DNA of 64,000 bases. It comes from a bacterium (lineage in GTDB: Bacteria; Bacillota; Clostridia; Lachnospirales; Lachnospiraceae). The stretch spans positions 1 to 64,000 of the forward strand of contig JAMPGX010000006.1 in assembly GCA_023663725.1 (NCBI GenBank). Reading direction: 5' to 3'. Made by a program: the position numbers and the translations under genes. Shown here piece after piece: positions 17,970 through 27,023 of the stretch; the stretch's first letter is position 1; the number at the start of each line of letters is the position of its first letter. The notes below the pieces were generated by a model that searched no databases, was not told the origin of the DNA, and saw only the letters and a program-made list of their open reading frames with translations.

Positions 17970-18698
17970 TCATTCATCCCAATTGTGATATACATTCTGC
18001 ACGTCATCGTCATCGTCCAAAATATCCAGAATTCTCGTAAGATTCTTGACGGCAGTCTCATCTGTCAGCGACACATAGTTCTGGGGAAGCATAGTCACCT
18101 CCGCGCTGATCATCGGCACTCCCGCCTCCTCCAGCCCCCTGCGAACCTCCTCCAGAACGTCCGGATCTGTCAGCACCTCAAAGCTGTCCTCCTCCTCGGT
18201 GATATCGTCCGCACCCGCATCCAATGCCACCATCATCAGATCGTCAAACTCCATATCACACTCTTCCCTGTCAATGATAATCTGCCCTTTCTTGTCAAAC
18301 ATGAAAGACACACATCCGGGAGTTCCGATATTGCCCTGTCCCTTGGTAAATGCACTTCTCACATTAGCTGCGGTGCGATTCTTGTTGTCCGTCAACGTAT
18401 CCACAATAATCGCAATACCGCTGGGACCATAGCCCTCGTATGTGATGTATTCATAATTCACATTGCCCACATCGCCCGCAGCTTTCTTAATTCCCCGCTC
18501 AATGGTATCGTTGGGCATATTATTCGCCTTGGCCTTGGCAATGACTGTCGCCAGCTTGAAGTTGTTGTTGGGATCCGGCCCACCCTCCTTTACCGCCACG
18601 GCGATCTCCCGCCCAATAATAGTAAAGATCTTTCCCTTCGCCGCGTCATTTTTCTCTTTTTTATGCTTGATATTTGCAAACTTGGAATGTCCTGACAT
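17970..18698 (-). CDS. yebC: YebC/PmpR family protein
   Basis: 242 residues, full length, beginning with the family signature MSGHSKFANIKHKKEK. Contains the three-domain YebC body (NNFKLATVIAKAKANNMPNDTIERGIKK, then GYGPSGIAIIVD and NRTAANVR). YebC/PmpR proteins act as transcription regulators in some bacteria and as translation factors that relieve stalling at proline runs in others; the sequence does not decide which. AAGGAG lies 8 bases before the ATG, and a good promoter is present at 18741-18769. The next gene downstream is the glycosyltransferase pair, after a short gap. Confidence 0.95.
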   Translation of the reverse strand: MSGHSKFANIKHKKEKNDAAKGKIFTIIGREIAVAVKEGGPDPNNNFKLATVIAKAKANNMPNDTIERGIKKAAGDVGNVNYEYITYEGYGPSGIAIIVDTLTDNKNRTAANVRSAFTKGQGNIGTPGCVSFMFDKKGQIIIDREECDMEFDDLMMVALDAGADDITEEEDSFEVLTDPDVLEEVRRGLEEAGVPMISAEVTMLPQNYVSLTDETAVKNLTRILDILDDDDDVQNVYHNWDE

Positions 18699-18740
18699 AT
18701 GTTTTCTCCTTAAATAAATTGTATCGTTGTTTGTACTCTC

Positions 18741-18769
18741 ATTATAACCTTACTGTGACTTTTCTTCAA
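18741..18769 (-). promoter_or_regulatory. Promoter of yebC
   Basis: TTGAAG and a perfect TATAAT are 17 bases apart. The -35 element lies in the last codons of the CorC-like gene. Confidence 0.7.
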
Positions 18770-20150
18770 GTGCCGTTTCATTCTTCACCTCTGTCTCAGC
18801 CTCCCCCTCCGGCAACTTAGTCACCAGCACGCTCTGAATCATCTTATTCTTAACGGACAGCACCTTAAAGTGATATCCGCCCACGGAGGTCTCAAATTCC
18901 TCGTTCTCATCTGGAATCTTATCCATTCTGGCAATCAAAAAACCATTCAGCGTCTCGAAGGCCTCCTCGTTAAAGGCAATGTGAAACCTCTCTTCCAGAT
19001 CCTCCAACGGTGTCTTACCCTCAATGACATACTCGTCATTACCCTTTTCCTCGATGAAATCCTCATCCTCATCATATTCGTCCAGAATGTTTCCCACGAT
19101 CTCTTCCAGAATGTCCTCCATTGCCACCAGACCAGCCGTCTGACCATACTCATCTACTACGATCACCATCTGCTGTTTGTCCGACTGCATCTGGCGAAAC
19201 AGCTCGTCAATATTCCTGGTCTGCGGGATATACACCGGCTCCCTCAACAAATCCGTCAACTGCCCGATGCTGCAATACAGCTTGTCCTCGGTGTGGTGGT
19301 AACGCATGGCATCCTTCAGATACAGAATACCCACGATATGATCCAGATTCTCCTCATACACTGGATAGCGGCTGTTTTTACCTGCAGCCAAAAAATCCAG
19401 GGCATCCTTGAGCGGCATGGAGCCATCCAACGCCACAATATTGTTGCGGTGAGTCATGATATCGTGGGCTTCTTTATCTCCAAACTCGAAAATATTGGAG
19501 ATCATCTCCGCCTCGCTCGCCTGGATGACACCCTGCTCATGTCCCTCATTCACCATATTGATGATCTCTTCCTCAGTCACATCCGTCTCATCGCCCACAT
19601 TCCTGACTCCAAAAAGCCGTAACACCAGATTGGCGGAGACTGTCACCAGCCCGGTGAAAGGCGTGAGCAGCTTCATTACCACGTACACAATGTTGATACT
19701 GGCATAGGCCCATCTCTCTGGCAGGCGCCTGGCAATCTTCTTGGGCAAAAGCACTCCGAAGGTTAACAATATGTACAGCAGGAAGATCATTGTGACAACT
19801 GCTGAAAACACGGTGATGACCGTCAGTGGCACCGACACGATGCCCGCCAGATTCCGCTTTGTGAATCCTGACAGGAAATCGCTCACTACCCGAAGCCATA
19901 TTCCCAGATAGACACCACCCATGATCACATTGTTAAAAGTGATTACCAGCTGCATAGAGTTCACATACTTGGTAGGGTCCTCCAGAATCTTTAAGAGCCG
20001 CTGGGACCTGCGGTCCTTTTCCTCCTGTGCGCTCTTCTCCACCTCCTTGGGATTCAATTGTTCTACAGCTTCACCAAACCCGTGAAAGAACATATCAATA
20101 AGAACAAGAATCAAAAAAATTATACTGGCAGTGGGCCCACTGTCGTCCAT
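18750..20150 (-). CDS. CorC/HlyC-type membrane protein (CNNM + CBS + CorC domain)
   Basis: 466 residues. An N-terminal hydrophobic CNNM/DUF21 region (about 1-190), then two CBS domains (about 200-330; MTHRNNIVALDGS and VVDEYGQTAGLVAMEDILEEIVGNI), then a C-terminal CorC/HlyC beta domain (about 350-435). This family is linked to Mg2+/Co2+ efflux or homeostasis; the old name hemolysin is historical. AAAGGAG lies before the ATG and a near-consensus promoter is at 20194-20222. A charged tail of about 25 residues ends the protein. Confidence 0.92.
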   Translation of the reverse strand: MDDSGPTASIIFLILVLIDMFFHGFGEAVEQLNPKEVEKSAQEEKDRRSQRLLKILEDPTKYVNSMQLVITFNNVIMGGVYLGIWLRVVSDFLSGFTKRNLAGIVSVPLTVITVFSAVVTMIFLLYILLTFGVLLPKKIARRLPERWAYASINIVYVVMKLLTPFTGLVTVSANLVLRLFGVRNVGDETDVTEEEIINMVNEGHEQGVIQASEAEMISNIFEFGDKEAHDIMTHRNNIVALDGSMPLKDALDFLAAGKNSRYPVYEENLDHIVGILYLKDAMRYHHTEDKLYCSIGQLTDLLREPVYIPQTRNIDELFRQMQSDKQQMVIVVDEYGQTAGLVAMEDILEEIVGNILDEYDEDEDFIEEKGNDEYVIEGKTPLEDLEERFHIAFNEEAFETLNGFLIARMDKIPDENEEFETSVGGYHFKVLSVKNKMIQSVLVTKLPEGEAETEVKNETALEEKSQ

Positions 20151-20193
20151 TTCCCTATCACTCCTTTATTGTATAGTATATCCGATGCTGTTA

Positions 20194-20222
20194 ATCATAC
20201 CATTATTACTTCTATTCGTCAA
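20194..20222 (-). promoter_or_regulatory. Promoter of the CorC-like gene
   Basis: TTGACG and TATGAT are 17 bases apart, immediately after the mazF stop. Confidence 0.7.
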
Positions 20223-20236
20223 GGAACAGTCTCTGG

Positions 20237-20578
20237 CTATGTATCCAGTTCCAGGCTGACCATCAGCGCCCTGTTGACCTTGTGCATGATTTCTCCGTCC
20301 AGATGACAGACCTTTGCCTTCAGACGCGTCTTATCTATTGTACGCAGCTGCTCTAACAGAATCACCGAATCTTTATCCATCTCATATTCGCTTGCACTCA
20401 GTTCAATATGGGTGGGCAGCTTCGCCTTATTCATCTTAGAGGTGATGGCAGCGCAGATCACGGTAGGACTGTGCCTGTTACCCACATCATTCTGAATAAT
20501 CAGCACCGGTCTGATGCCCCCCTGTTCCGAACCGATCACTGGACGCAAATCTGCATAAAAAATATCCCCTCTTCTCAT
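20237..20578 (-). CDS. MazF/NdoA-type endoribonuclease toxin
   Basis: 113 residues, full length. Motifs are typical of the PemK/MazF fold: [41 protein letters not shown] and [10 protein letters not shown]. The family cuts single-stranded mRNA at short sequence sites. In Bacillus it is preceded by a small antitoxin gene between it and alr; here the 103-base gap to alr is too short for one, so the partner must be elsewhere, be very different, or be absent. Gene order alr then mazF is kept. Start ATG has CAGGGGA upstream. Confidence 0.92.
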   Translation of the reverse strand: MRRGDIFYADLRPVIGSEQGGIRPVLIIQNDVGNRHSPTVICAAITSKMNKAKLPTHIELSASEYEMDKDSVILLEQLRTIDKTRLKAKVCHLDGEIMHKVNRALMVSLELDT

Positions 20579-20681
20579 TCCCCTGATACCTCTCGAATTA
20601 TTGTTTACTCAGAGTATTTCCATTTTTTCTCAAGGTATACAGACACGGCAAAACTTTGCCCGACCCATTGAAGTCACGGCG

Positions 20682-21872
20682 CTACCGTACCAAATGCCCT
20701 CCCCGCAGATAGACTCGGGGAACCCGTGGACTCAAGTCGCACATCAACTCATAGTTAAATCGCCCTGACAGGTTTCCCAGCTCTCCGGCAGTTATCTCCT
20801 CCTGTCCGTCACGTCCGATCAGCACCACCGGCTCTCCCTCCGCTGCCTCAGGCAGATCTGACAGATCCACCATGAACTGATCCATACAGACCCGCCCCAA
20901 TATGGGAGCTCTCTTTCCCCGTATCAGGACATATCCCCTTCCGGAGAGGCTTCTGGGATAGCCATCGCCATAGCCGACGGGCACAGTTCCCACCCGCATC
21001 CTTTTCTCCGCTGTAAATGTACCCCCATAACTGATGCTCTGCCCCGGACTGATCTCCTTCACATAGACCAGATGACTGTGCAGCGACAATGCGGGGCGCA
21101 GCCAGTCCGCCTCCCCCGCCATTTCCTCCGACGGATACAGGCCATACAGGATAATTCCCGCGCGCACCAGATCCAGATGCGCTTCCTCCATCCTGAGAAT
21201 TCCCGCACTGTTGGCGGCATGACGGCAGGGTATCTTCAGGCCGAGCTGCTCCTGTGTCAACGTCAAAAAATCGTTGAAGCTTTCCAGTTGATGCCGGGTA
21301 TAGCTCAGCTCTCTTTCATCCGCTTTGGCAAAATGAGTAAATATCCCCTCCAGCTCCAGATACTCCGAGGCGACAATTCTTCGCAGGAAATCCACATTCT
21401 TTTCCACCGGCTGTATTCCTATCCTACCCATGCCAGTGTCAACCTTCACATGAACCAACGCTCTGCTACCGACCCGCCGTGCCGCGTCCTCCAGACTTCC
21501 CAGAATATCCTCGCGAAACACCGTCAGACGCACCTCCTGACGGATCAACTCCTCATAGGCATAGGGAAAAGTATGCCCCAGAATCAGGATGGGCTTTTGA
21601 ATGTCTGCTCTTCGCAGCTCCAGAGCCTCCTCCGCCGTGGCCGTAGCAAACCCGCCCACCGTATCAAGCTTCTCTATGGCTCTGGCAACAGGAACACTGC
21701 CATGGCCATAGCCATCGCATTTGACCACCGCCAAGACCTTGGCACGAGGCCCTGTCCTCAGGCTGATCTCTTCCAAGTTATGCCCTATGGCATCCAGATC
21801 TATCTGTGCGTAAACCCTGCTGTACTCCCACTCTCTAGCATCCATATCATCCACAAATCCTTCCATACTCAC
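20682..21872 (-). CDS. alr: Alanine racemase
   Basis: PLP enzyme that makes D-alanine for peptidoglycan. The N-terminal barrel has the cofactor lysine in VVKCDGYGHGS (Lys51) and conserved HFAKAD, HAANSAG and PVGYGDGYPR; the C-terminal beta domain has GRVCMDQFMVDLSD. SISYGGTF contains the catalytic tyrosine. Length 396 is normal. The 5' end overlaps the nnr stop by 26 bases, so translation is likely coupled. The listed start is a GTG at 21872; ATGs at 21866 and 21845 (just after the nnr TGA) are alternatives. The start is uncertain, the function firm. Confidence 0.95.
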   Translation of the reverse strand: MSMEGFVDDMDAREWEYSRVYAQIDLDAIGHNLEEISLRTGPRAKVLAVVKCDGYGHGSVPVARAIEKLDTVGGFATATAEEALELRRADIQKPILILGHTFPYAYEELIRQEVRLTVFREDILGSLEDAARRVGSRALVHVKVDTGMGRIGIQPVEKNVDFLRRIVASEYLELEGIFTHFAKADERELSYTRHQLESFNDFLTLTQEQLGLKIPCRHAANSAGILRMEEAHLDLVRAGIILYGLYPSEEMAGEADWLRPALSLHSHLVYVKEISPGQSISYGGTFTAEKRMRVGTVPVGYGDGYPRSLSGRGYVLIRGKRAPILGRVCMDQFMVDLSDLPEAAEGEPVVLIGRDGQEEITAGELGNLSGRFNYELMCDLSPRVPRVYLRGGHLVR

Positions 21873-23391
21873 TGCCTGATCTCTGGCCCTTTTCTGTAGC
21901 GACCTCTCCTATAGCCTCCGCCAGTTTGCCAGCCGTCACACCATAGCTGCCATATCGGTTCGCGACCATTTCTCCTGCCAGGCCATGAAGATATACGCCC
22001 ACGCTGGCGGCCGCAAAAGCATCCGCCCCCTGAGCCAACAACGCCGCTATAATGCCGGTAAGCACATCGCCGCTGCCTGCGCTCGCCATGCCGTTATCAC
22101 CCGTCAGATTCACACAGGCATCTCCCTGTTCCCTGCAAATCAGAGTTCTGGCTCCCTTGAGCACCAACACACAGTGCAAATCCTGCGCGAGAACTCTCGC
22201 CGCCCGCTCCCTGTCCTCCTGAAGCTGTGCAATGGACTTACCGCTGAGTCGCGACAGCTCTCCCTCATGAGGCGTCAATATCATCTCTCTTTTCTCTTTG
22301 CCCTGATCCGCCGCCATAATCTGCAGGCTCATGTCCCCCGCGATCAGATTCAGCGCATCCGCATCCAACACCAGGGGAAGCTTACTCTCCTTGAATACCC
22401 CTGTGAGGATGTTCTTGGCTTGCACCCCCCTGCCAAGTCCAGGACCTATGGCAATCACATCCGCCCACTCGCAGCCCTGCCTCCAATTCTCCGGTTCAGT
22501 CCATAGCGCCTCTGGCACCGCCGTCTGCAGGATACTCCGATTCTCCTGGGGACAGATTACCTTTACCATGCCCACGCCGGCAGAATAAGCCGCCCTCGCC
22601 GCCAGCACAGCCGCTCCCGGCATCTGCTCAAATCCGGCAACCAACAGGAGTCTGCCGAAATCTCCCTTGTGTCCATCCGCCTTTCTGGGAGGCAGCAGCT
22701 CCCTTGGCGCCTCATCATAATAGAACATGCTCGGTTTTTCCTGCGCCGCGCAAAAACAAGTCTCATTGATGCCGATATCCCTGACTACCACTCGTCCGGC
22801 ATATGCGGCACCGGGATAGAGCAATAACCCCTTCTTGGCCCATCCAAAGGTAACAGTCATATCCGCACGCACAGCGATTCCCATGATCTTTCCTGTACCC
22901 GCGTGTATACCGCTGGGCACATCCACCGCTATTCGAAAACATTTTCTGCGGTTCATCTCAGCAATAATCTCCGCATACTCTCCCTGCACCTGTCTGGACA
23001 GCCCTATGCCAAAAAGGGCATCTACCATTATAGTATATTCCTCGGCAGGCCAGTTGCTTACTATCTTTACCGGATAATAGCTGATAAATTTATTCTGCCG
23101 CTCCCACTCGCGGGTACAGTGTCCAGCGGCTCCGGTCTGATATACCGTAACCTGCCATCCCTCCAGAGACAGAAGACGAGCCACCGCCATGCCGTCCGCT
23201 CCATTGTTGCCGCTGCCTGCCACCACCAGGAGCCTCTTTTCCGCCATCTGCGTCGAAACGGCATAAGCCCGAATCTCCTCCGCCACTGCCATCGCCGCCC
23301 GCTCCATCAACGTCAATGCGGGCATACCCATGGTATCGATCACCGTCTCCTCATATTGCTTCATCTGCCGAGAATCTACCACATATTTCAT
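21847..23391 (-). CDS. nnr: Bifunctional NAD(P)H-hydrate repair enzyme Nnr
   Basis: 514 residues. The N-terminal epimerase (YjeF-N, about 1-215; AGSGNNGADGMAVARLL, VDALFGIGLSR, VDVPSGI) and the C-terminal ADP-dependent dehydratase (YjeF-C, about 225-505; KGDFGRLLLVAG, AIGPGLGRG, LDADALNLI, LTPHEGELSRLSG, GSGDVLTGIIAALLAQG) together restore damaged NAD(P)HX. The frame opens at 23427, but AAGGGG sits 7 bases before the ATG at 23391 and the family start MKYVVDSRQMKQYE follows it. alr overlaps its 3' end. Confidence 0.95.
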   Translation of the reverse strand: MKYVVDSRQMKQYEETVIDTMGMPALTLMERAAMAVAEEIRAYAVSTQMAEKRLLVVAGSGNNGADGMAVARLLSLEGWQVTVYQTGAAGHCTREWERQNKFISYYPVKIVSNWPAEEYTIMVDALFGIGLSRQVQGEYAEIIAEMNRRKCFRIAVDVPSGIHAGTGKIMGIAVRADMTVTFGWAKKGLLLYPGAAYAGRVVVRDIGINETCFCAAQEKPSMFYYDEAPRELLPPRKADGHKGDFGRLLLVAGFEQMPGAAVLAARAAYSAGVGMVKVICPQENRSILQTAVPEALWTEPENWRQGCEWADVIAIGPGLGRGVQAKNILTGVFKESKLPLVLDADALNLIAGDMSLQIMAADQGKEKREMILTPHEGELSRLSGKSIAQLQEDRERAARVLAQDLHCVLVLKGARTLICREQGDACVNLTGDNGMASAGSGDVLTGIIAALLAQGADAFAAASVGVYLHGLAGEMVANRYGSYGVTAGKLAEAIGEVATEKGQRSGSEYGRICG

Positions 23392-23532
23392 CTTTATACC
23401 CCTTGTGTGCTTCAACACGCCTACCAATCAATATTTGGAAGTTAGCTTTCGTACTTCCTTCTTCCTGCGTCTCCTCAAAATCAAGAGGACCGTCACGCCG
23501 CAACAGTCCCTTAATTATTTTCATATATGTCA

Positions 23533-24189
23533 TTATTTCTTTTCAGAATCTGTGTCCTTCGCGGCCGCCTTCTGCTGTTCCACCGCAAGAGGATCATACT
23601 GCATATCAAAGAGATCAATGACATCCGCGCCAAACACGTCATGCATATAAGAATAAATCTGCCGATTCTGATATTCCATCTCCTGCTTTCTCACCAGATT
23701 CTTTTTCAATTCGACGCGAATAAACTTCACCCACTGGGCGATTTCCACAATTTGATGGGTATTTTCCTGCATACTTTCATAACAGTATTCCATCGTGGCA
23801 AGCATGAGGGCATGATTGGCCCGTTCGATCTCTCCCGGCAGTTCCATCAGCTCATTCTGATACTCCTCCAGCTTCTCATTGCACTCCGCAATCAGACGCT
23901 TATTCTCCTCCAGCTTCTTTTCCACATTCTTGTTGTAGCTCTGTTCCAGCTGATTTGCCATGGGGACAATCTCATCCATCAGCTTCTTTTTCAGCTTCCT
24001 GATGTTCTTGGAATCCACATTCAACTTCCCCTGCCGCTTCACCAGATCATTGAGCTGCGTCTCCAGTCCCTTGATCTGCGGCTCCTCCTCCAGATTCCGA
24101 AACAGCTTATACCATTTGTTATCCAGCGTCAGCACTGGCACCTTTTTCCCTGCCAGAGCCTGTTCATATACCTCTGACTTGTTTCCCAC
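23533..24189 (-). CDS. Conserved coiled-coil protein downstream of rex
   Basis: 218 residues, cytosolic, no named domain. The middle (about 40-125) is strongly helical and charged, with coiled-coil character (QLNDLVKRQGKLNVDSKNIRKLKKKLMDE then KKLEENKRLIAECNEKLEEYQ broken by short turns). The GTG start overlaps the rex stop (TAGTG), a sign of translational coupling. Similar proteins next to rex are common in Clostridia, but I know no tested function. Possible role tied to redox-dependent regulation; this is inference from position. Confidence 0.75.
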   Translation of the reverse strand: MGNKSEVYEQALAGKKVPVLTLDNKWYKLFRNLEEEPQIKGLETQLNDLVKRQGKLNVDSKNIRKLKKKLMDEIVPMANQLEQSYNKNVEKKLEENKRLIAECNEKLEEYQNELMELPGEIERANHALMLATMEYCYESMQENTHQIVEIAQWVKFIRVELKKNLVRKQEMEYQNRQIYSYMHDVFGADVIDLFDMQYDPLAVEQQKAAAKDTDSEKK

Positions 24190-24866
24190 TACGCATCCGT
24201 CCTTTCAATCATTTTCCCACAGGAGCCTCGTTCCTGCTGATATCTATTGATATTGTAGGACAGCTTCATCAGGCTGTCTGACAAATGTACATTCTCGACC
24301 TGTATTCCTTCCGGCACCTTCAAATCCACATGAGCAAAATTCCAGATGGCCCGAATTCCATTGCGAACCAGACGCTCCGCCACTTCCACCGCACTGGACT
24401 TAGGGATCGCCAGCACTGCTATATCCACATCATTGTCGCGTATAAACTGCTCCATCTCCTCCATGGGCTGTACCCGAATGCCACGCACCTCCCTGCCTGC
24501 AAGCTCCGGATTACGATCAAATATCCCACTAAAGATAAATCCCTTTCGCTCAAAATTCAGATACCCTCCCAGCGCCTGCCCCAGATTACCCGCTCCGATA
24601 ATGATAAACCGATGAGTCTGGTTCAGTCCCAGGATTCTACAGATCTCATTATACAGATATTCCACGTTATATCCGTACCCCTGTTGCCCAAAACCACCGA
24701 AATTATTCAGATCCTGCCGTATCTGAGAAGCCGTCACCCCCATCCGCTCGCTGAGCTCCTGAGAGGAGACCCTCTCCATGCCCTCGTCCTTCAATTCACC
24801 CAGATACCGCAGATATCTGGGCAGCCGTCCGACCACAGCCTGGGAAATCTCTTTTTCTTCCATCAT
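24189..24866 (-). CDS. rex: Redox-sensing transcriptional repressor Rex
   Basis: 225 residues. An N-terminal winged helix (about 1-80; LPRYLRYLGELKDEGMERVSSQEL, RMGVTASQIRQDLN) precedes a Rossmann NADH-binding domain (IIGAGNLGQALGGYL at about 91-105; FDRNPELAGREVRGI). Rex represses fermentation and hydrogen genes and leaves DNA when NADH rises. GGGGGATAG precedes the double ATG. It is driven by a consensus promoter whose -35 region overlaps a Rex-like palindrome (24943-24960), consistent with self-repression. The next gene starts at its stop codon. Confidence 0.95.
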   Translation of the reverse strand: MMEEKEISQAVVGRLPRYLRYLGELKDEGMERVSSQELSERMGVTASQIRQDLNNFGGFGQQGYGYNVEYLYNEICRILGLNQTHRFIIIGAGNLGQALGGYLNFERKGFIFSGIFDRNPELAGREVRGIRVQPMEEMEQFIRDNDVDIAVLAIPKSSAVEVAERLVRNGIRAIWNFAHVDLKVPEGIQVENVHLSDSLMKLSYNINRYQQERGSCGKMIERTDA

Positions 24867-24931
24867 CTATCCCCCGCATATCGCAAGCCTGCTTGCAATA
24901 CTGCACAAAATCTATCAATTTCTTAGTATTT

Positions 24932-24960
24932 ATTATAGCCGAATGTTAAAAATCTGTCAA
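24932..24960 (-). promoter_or_regulatory. Consensus promoter of rex with embedded Rex-like operator
   Basis: TTGACA and TATAAT, both perfect, 17 bases apart. The stretch TTGACAGATTTTTAACAT on the minus strand (24960-24943) matches 12 of 16 fixed positions of the clostridial Rex site TTGTTAAA-NN-TTTAACAA. The left half is weak, the right half strong. Confidence 0.75.
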
Positions 24961-24983
24961 TGAATTCACCAAAAATCAGACAC

Positions 24984-25009
24984 AAAAAGACGGCCTCTCA
25001 GAAGCCGTC
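24984..25009 (-). terminator. Intrinsic terminator of icd
   Basis: GACGGC (24989-24994) pairs with GCCGTC (25004-25009), followed on the minus strand by five T. It lies 26 bases after the icd stop. Confidence 0.75.
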
Positions 25010-25034
25010 CCCTGTTTTCCTATTGCTCTGCCCT

Positions 25035-26243
25035 CTATAGCAGACCCTCCAAAGTCTCTTTGATGGCCCTGATAAAGTCCAGACTGTTCAACACCACCGG
25101 ATGCTCGCAGGTGGAGATAGACGCAAGAGATCTGGTCATCCGGCCATTCTCCACTGTCTTGATACATGCCTGCTCCAGCTTCTCCCCGAAAGACACCAAT
25201 TCCTCTATACCGTCCAACTCGCCTCTCTTCTTCAGCGCGCCCGTCCAGGCAAAGATCGTCGCGATACCGTTGGTGGAGGTCTCCTCCCCCTTTAAATACT
25301 TGTAATAATGTCTCTGCACTGTGCCGTGAGCAGCCTCGTACTCATAGACACCGTCCGGCGAGACCAGCACAGAGGTCATCATCGACAAGTCGCCGTAGGC
25401 AGTGGCCACCATATCTGACATGACATCTCCGTCATAATTCTTGCAGGCCCAGATAAATCCGCCTTCGGAGCGAATGACACGCGCAACGGCGTCATCAATC
25501 AGCGTATAGAAGTATTCAATACCCAGCGCCTTGAATTGCTCCGCATACTCCTTCTCATAAATCTCCTGAAAAATATCCTTAAATGTGTGGTCATATTTTT
25601 TGGAGATCGTGTCCTTTGTGGCAAACCACAGATCCTGCCTGGTGTCAATGGCATAGCCAAAGCATGCCCTGGCAAAGCTGGAGATAGATTTCTCCGTGTT
25701 ATGAATACCCTGCAGGATGCCGGGACCCACAAATTCATGGATGGTCTCCCGTATCTGGGTGCCGTCCTCAGCGGTAAATACCAGTTCCGCTTTCCCTGCT
25801 CCAGGTACCTTGATCTCTGTATTCTTATACACATCACCATAGGCATGTCTGGCAATCGTAATCGGCTTATCCCATTTGTTGACATAGGGAACAATACCCT
25901 TAATTAAGATGGGAGCGCGGAACACAGTACCATCCAGAATCGCGCGAATCGTACCATTGGGGCTCTTCCACATCTCCTTCAGCTGATACTCCTCCATTCT
26001 CGCCGCATTGGGTGTAATAGTGGCACATTTCACTGCCACGCCATATTTGCGGGTAGCGTTGGCAGAGTCAACAGTCACCTGATCGTTCGTCTCATTGCGG
26101 TGTTCCAGCCCCAGGTCGTAATACTCCGTCTTCAAGTCCACATAGGGCAGGATCAATTCCTCCTTGATCATCCGCCACAGAACTCGAGTCATCTCATCCC
26201 CATCCATCTCCACTAAAGGAGTTGTCATCTTAATCTTCTCCAT
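25035..26243 (-). CDS. icd: NADP-dependent isocitrate dehydrogenase
   Basis: 402 residues of the eukaryote/Thermotoga-like homodimeric IDH type: [13 protein letters not shown] at the N terminus, substrate region [30 protein letters not shown], metal site [22 protein letters not shown], and NADP-binding [13 protein letters not shown]. It oxidises isocitrate to 2-oxoglutarate. GGAGGGA precedes the ATG at 26243; the frame's earlier start at 26264 has none. It follows the GntR gene by ~75 bases and completes, with Re-citrate synthase, the route to 2-oxoglutarate; aconitase is not in the window. Confidence 0.95.
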   Translation of the reverse strand: MEKIKMTTPLVEMDGDEMTRVLWRMIKEELILPYVDLKTEYYDLGLEHRNETNDQVTVDSANATRKYGVAVKCATITPNAARMEEYQLKEMWKSPNGTIRAILDGTVFRAPILIKGIVPYVNKWDKPITIARHAYGDVYKNTEIKVPGAGKAELVFTAEDGTQIRETIHEFVGPGILQGIHNTEKSISSFARACFGYAIDTRQDLWFATKDTISKKYDHTFKDIFQEIYEKEYAEQFKALGIEYFYTLIDDAVARVIRSEGGFIWACKNYDGDVMSDMVATAYGDLSMMTSVLVSPDGVYEYEAAHGTVQRHYYKYLKGEETSTNGIATIFAWTGALKKRGELDGIEELVSFGEKLEQACIKTVENGRMTRSLASISTCEHPVVLNSLDFIRAIKETLEGLL

Positions 26244-26318
26244 ACTCTCTTCCCTCCATATCATATTCCTCTGTTTTGAGGCCCAGTATATCCTCGATTC
26301 CGCCGCAGCCCGTTCGTC

Positions 26319-27023
26319 CTATGCCTGCCGCTCCCTCTCATGATAGGCTTCATGCAGCCCACTTTTTACCATATTGTCATAGGCGTTGATCATATGCCGG
26401 TTAGCCAACAGCTCCGCCTTATCCGCATCTCCTGCTTTTATGGCTAACATGATCTGCTCATGCTCCTCGTTTGATTTGGGCCCTCGGTTCTTGTTAGCCA
26501 AAGTCTTCCTGCGCACTCGCAGCACATACTGGTGAAAATCCTTTAGCTGATGCTCCAGAATCTTGCTGTCACATGCCTCATACAGAATATCATGAAAACG
26601 GTTGTCCAACTCCGCAAGCTGATCCAGATGGCCTTTCTGCGCATGAAATCTGGACAGATACACATTCTCTTCCATCTCCTCCATCTGTTCACTTGTGATA
26701 TGCTCCGTTGCCCAGCGAGCACACAGGCCCTCCAGCAAGGAGCGGATCATGTAGATATCCTTGACATCCTTCTCCGTAATACCTGTCACATAGGCTCCTT
26801 TGTTGGGAATGATCTGTATCAGTCCCTCCAGCTCCAGTTGCCGGAAAGCCTCCCGTACCGGTGTGCGACTGACTCCCAACTCCTCGCCGATTGCTACCTC
26901 CTTCAGCTCCTCATTCTCCTCATATTTTCCGCTGAGAATATCCTCTCTGAGCTTATGAAATACCCTGCCCCGCAGGGAAAATTTGTCCGTGACTTCCTGT
27001 TTAACATCATAATTACTGCCCAT
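26319..27023 (-). CDS. GntR/FadR-family regulator (FCD domain)
   Basis: 234 residues. An N-terminal winged helix (LREDILSGKYEENEELKEVAIGEELGVSRTPVREAFRQLELEGLI) and a C-terminal all-helical FCD sensor domain with the metal/ligand histidines expected in this family (ELDNRFHDILYEAC, then EHEQIMLAIKAGDADKAELLANRHM). It overlaps the 3' end of the Re-citrate synthase gene by 11 bases and precedes icd. FCD regulators usually sense small carboxylic acids, so citrate, isocitrate or 2-oxoglutarate is a reasonable ligand guess. GGAGGCGGAG precedes the ATG at 27023; the frame's ATG at 27071 has no site. Confidence 0.9.
   Translation of the reverse strand: MGSNYDVKQEVTDKFSLRGRVFHKLREDILSGKYEENEELKEVAIGEELGVSRTPVREAFRQLELEGLIQIIPNKGAYVTGITEKDVKDIYMIRSLLEGLCARWATEHITSEQMEEMEENVYLSRFHAQKGHLDQLAELDNRFHDILYEACDSKILEHQLKDFHQYVLRVRRKTLANKNRGPKSNEEHEQIMLAIKAGDADKAELLANRHMINAYDNMVKSGLHEAYHERERQA

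Noticed and set aside
20579-20681. A MazE antitoxin upstream of mazF
   Set aside because: The gap is only 103 bases and no open frame with an antitoxin-like N terminus is present.
23351-23533. Minus-strand 60-residue frame between the rex-linked gene and nnr
   Set aside because: It begins at a TAATG overlap but has a poor ribosome-binding site, no known family and overlaps the nnr start; left out.
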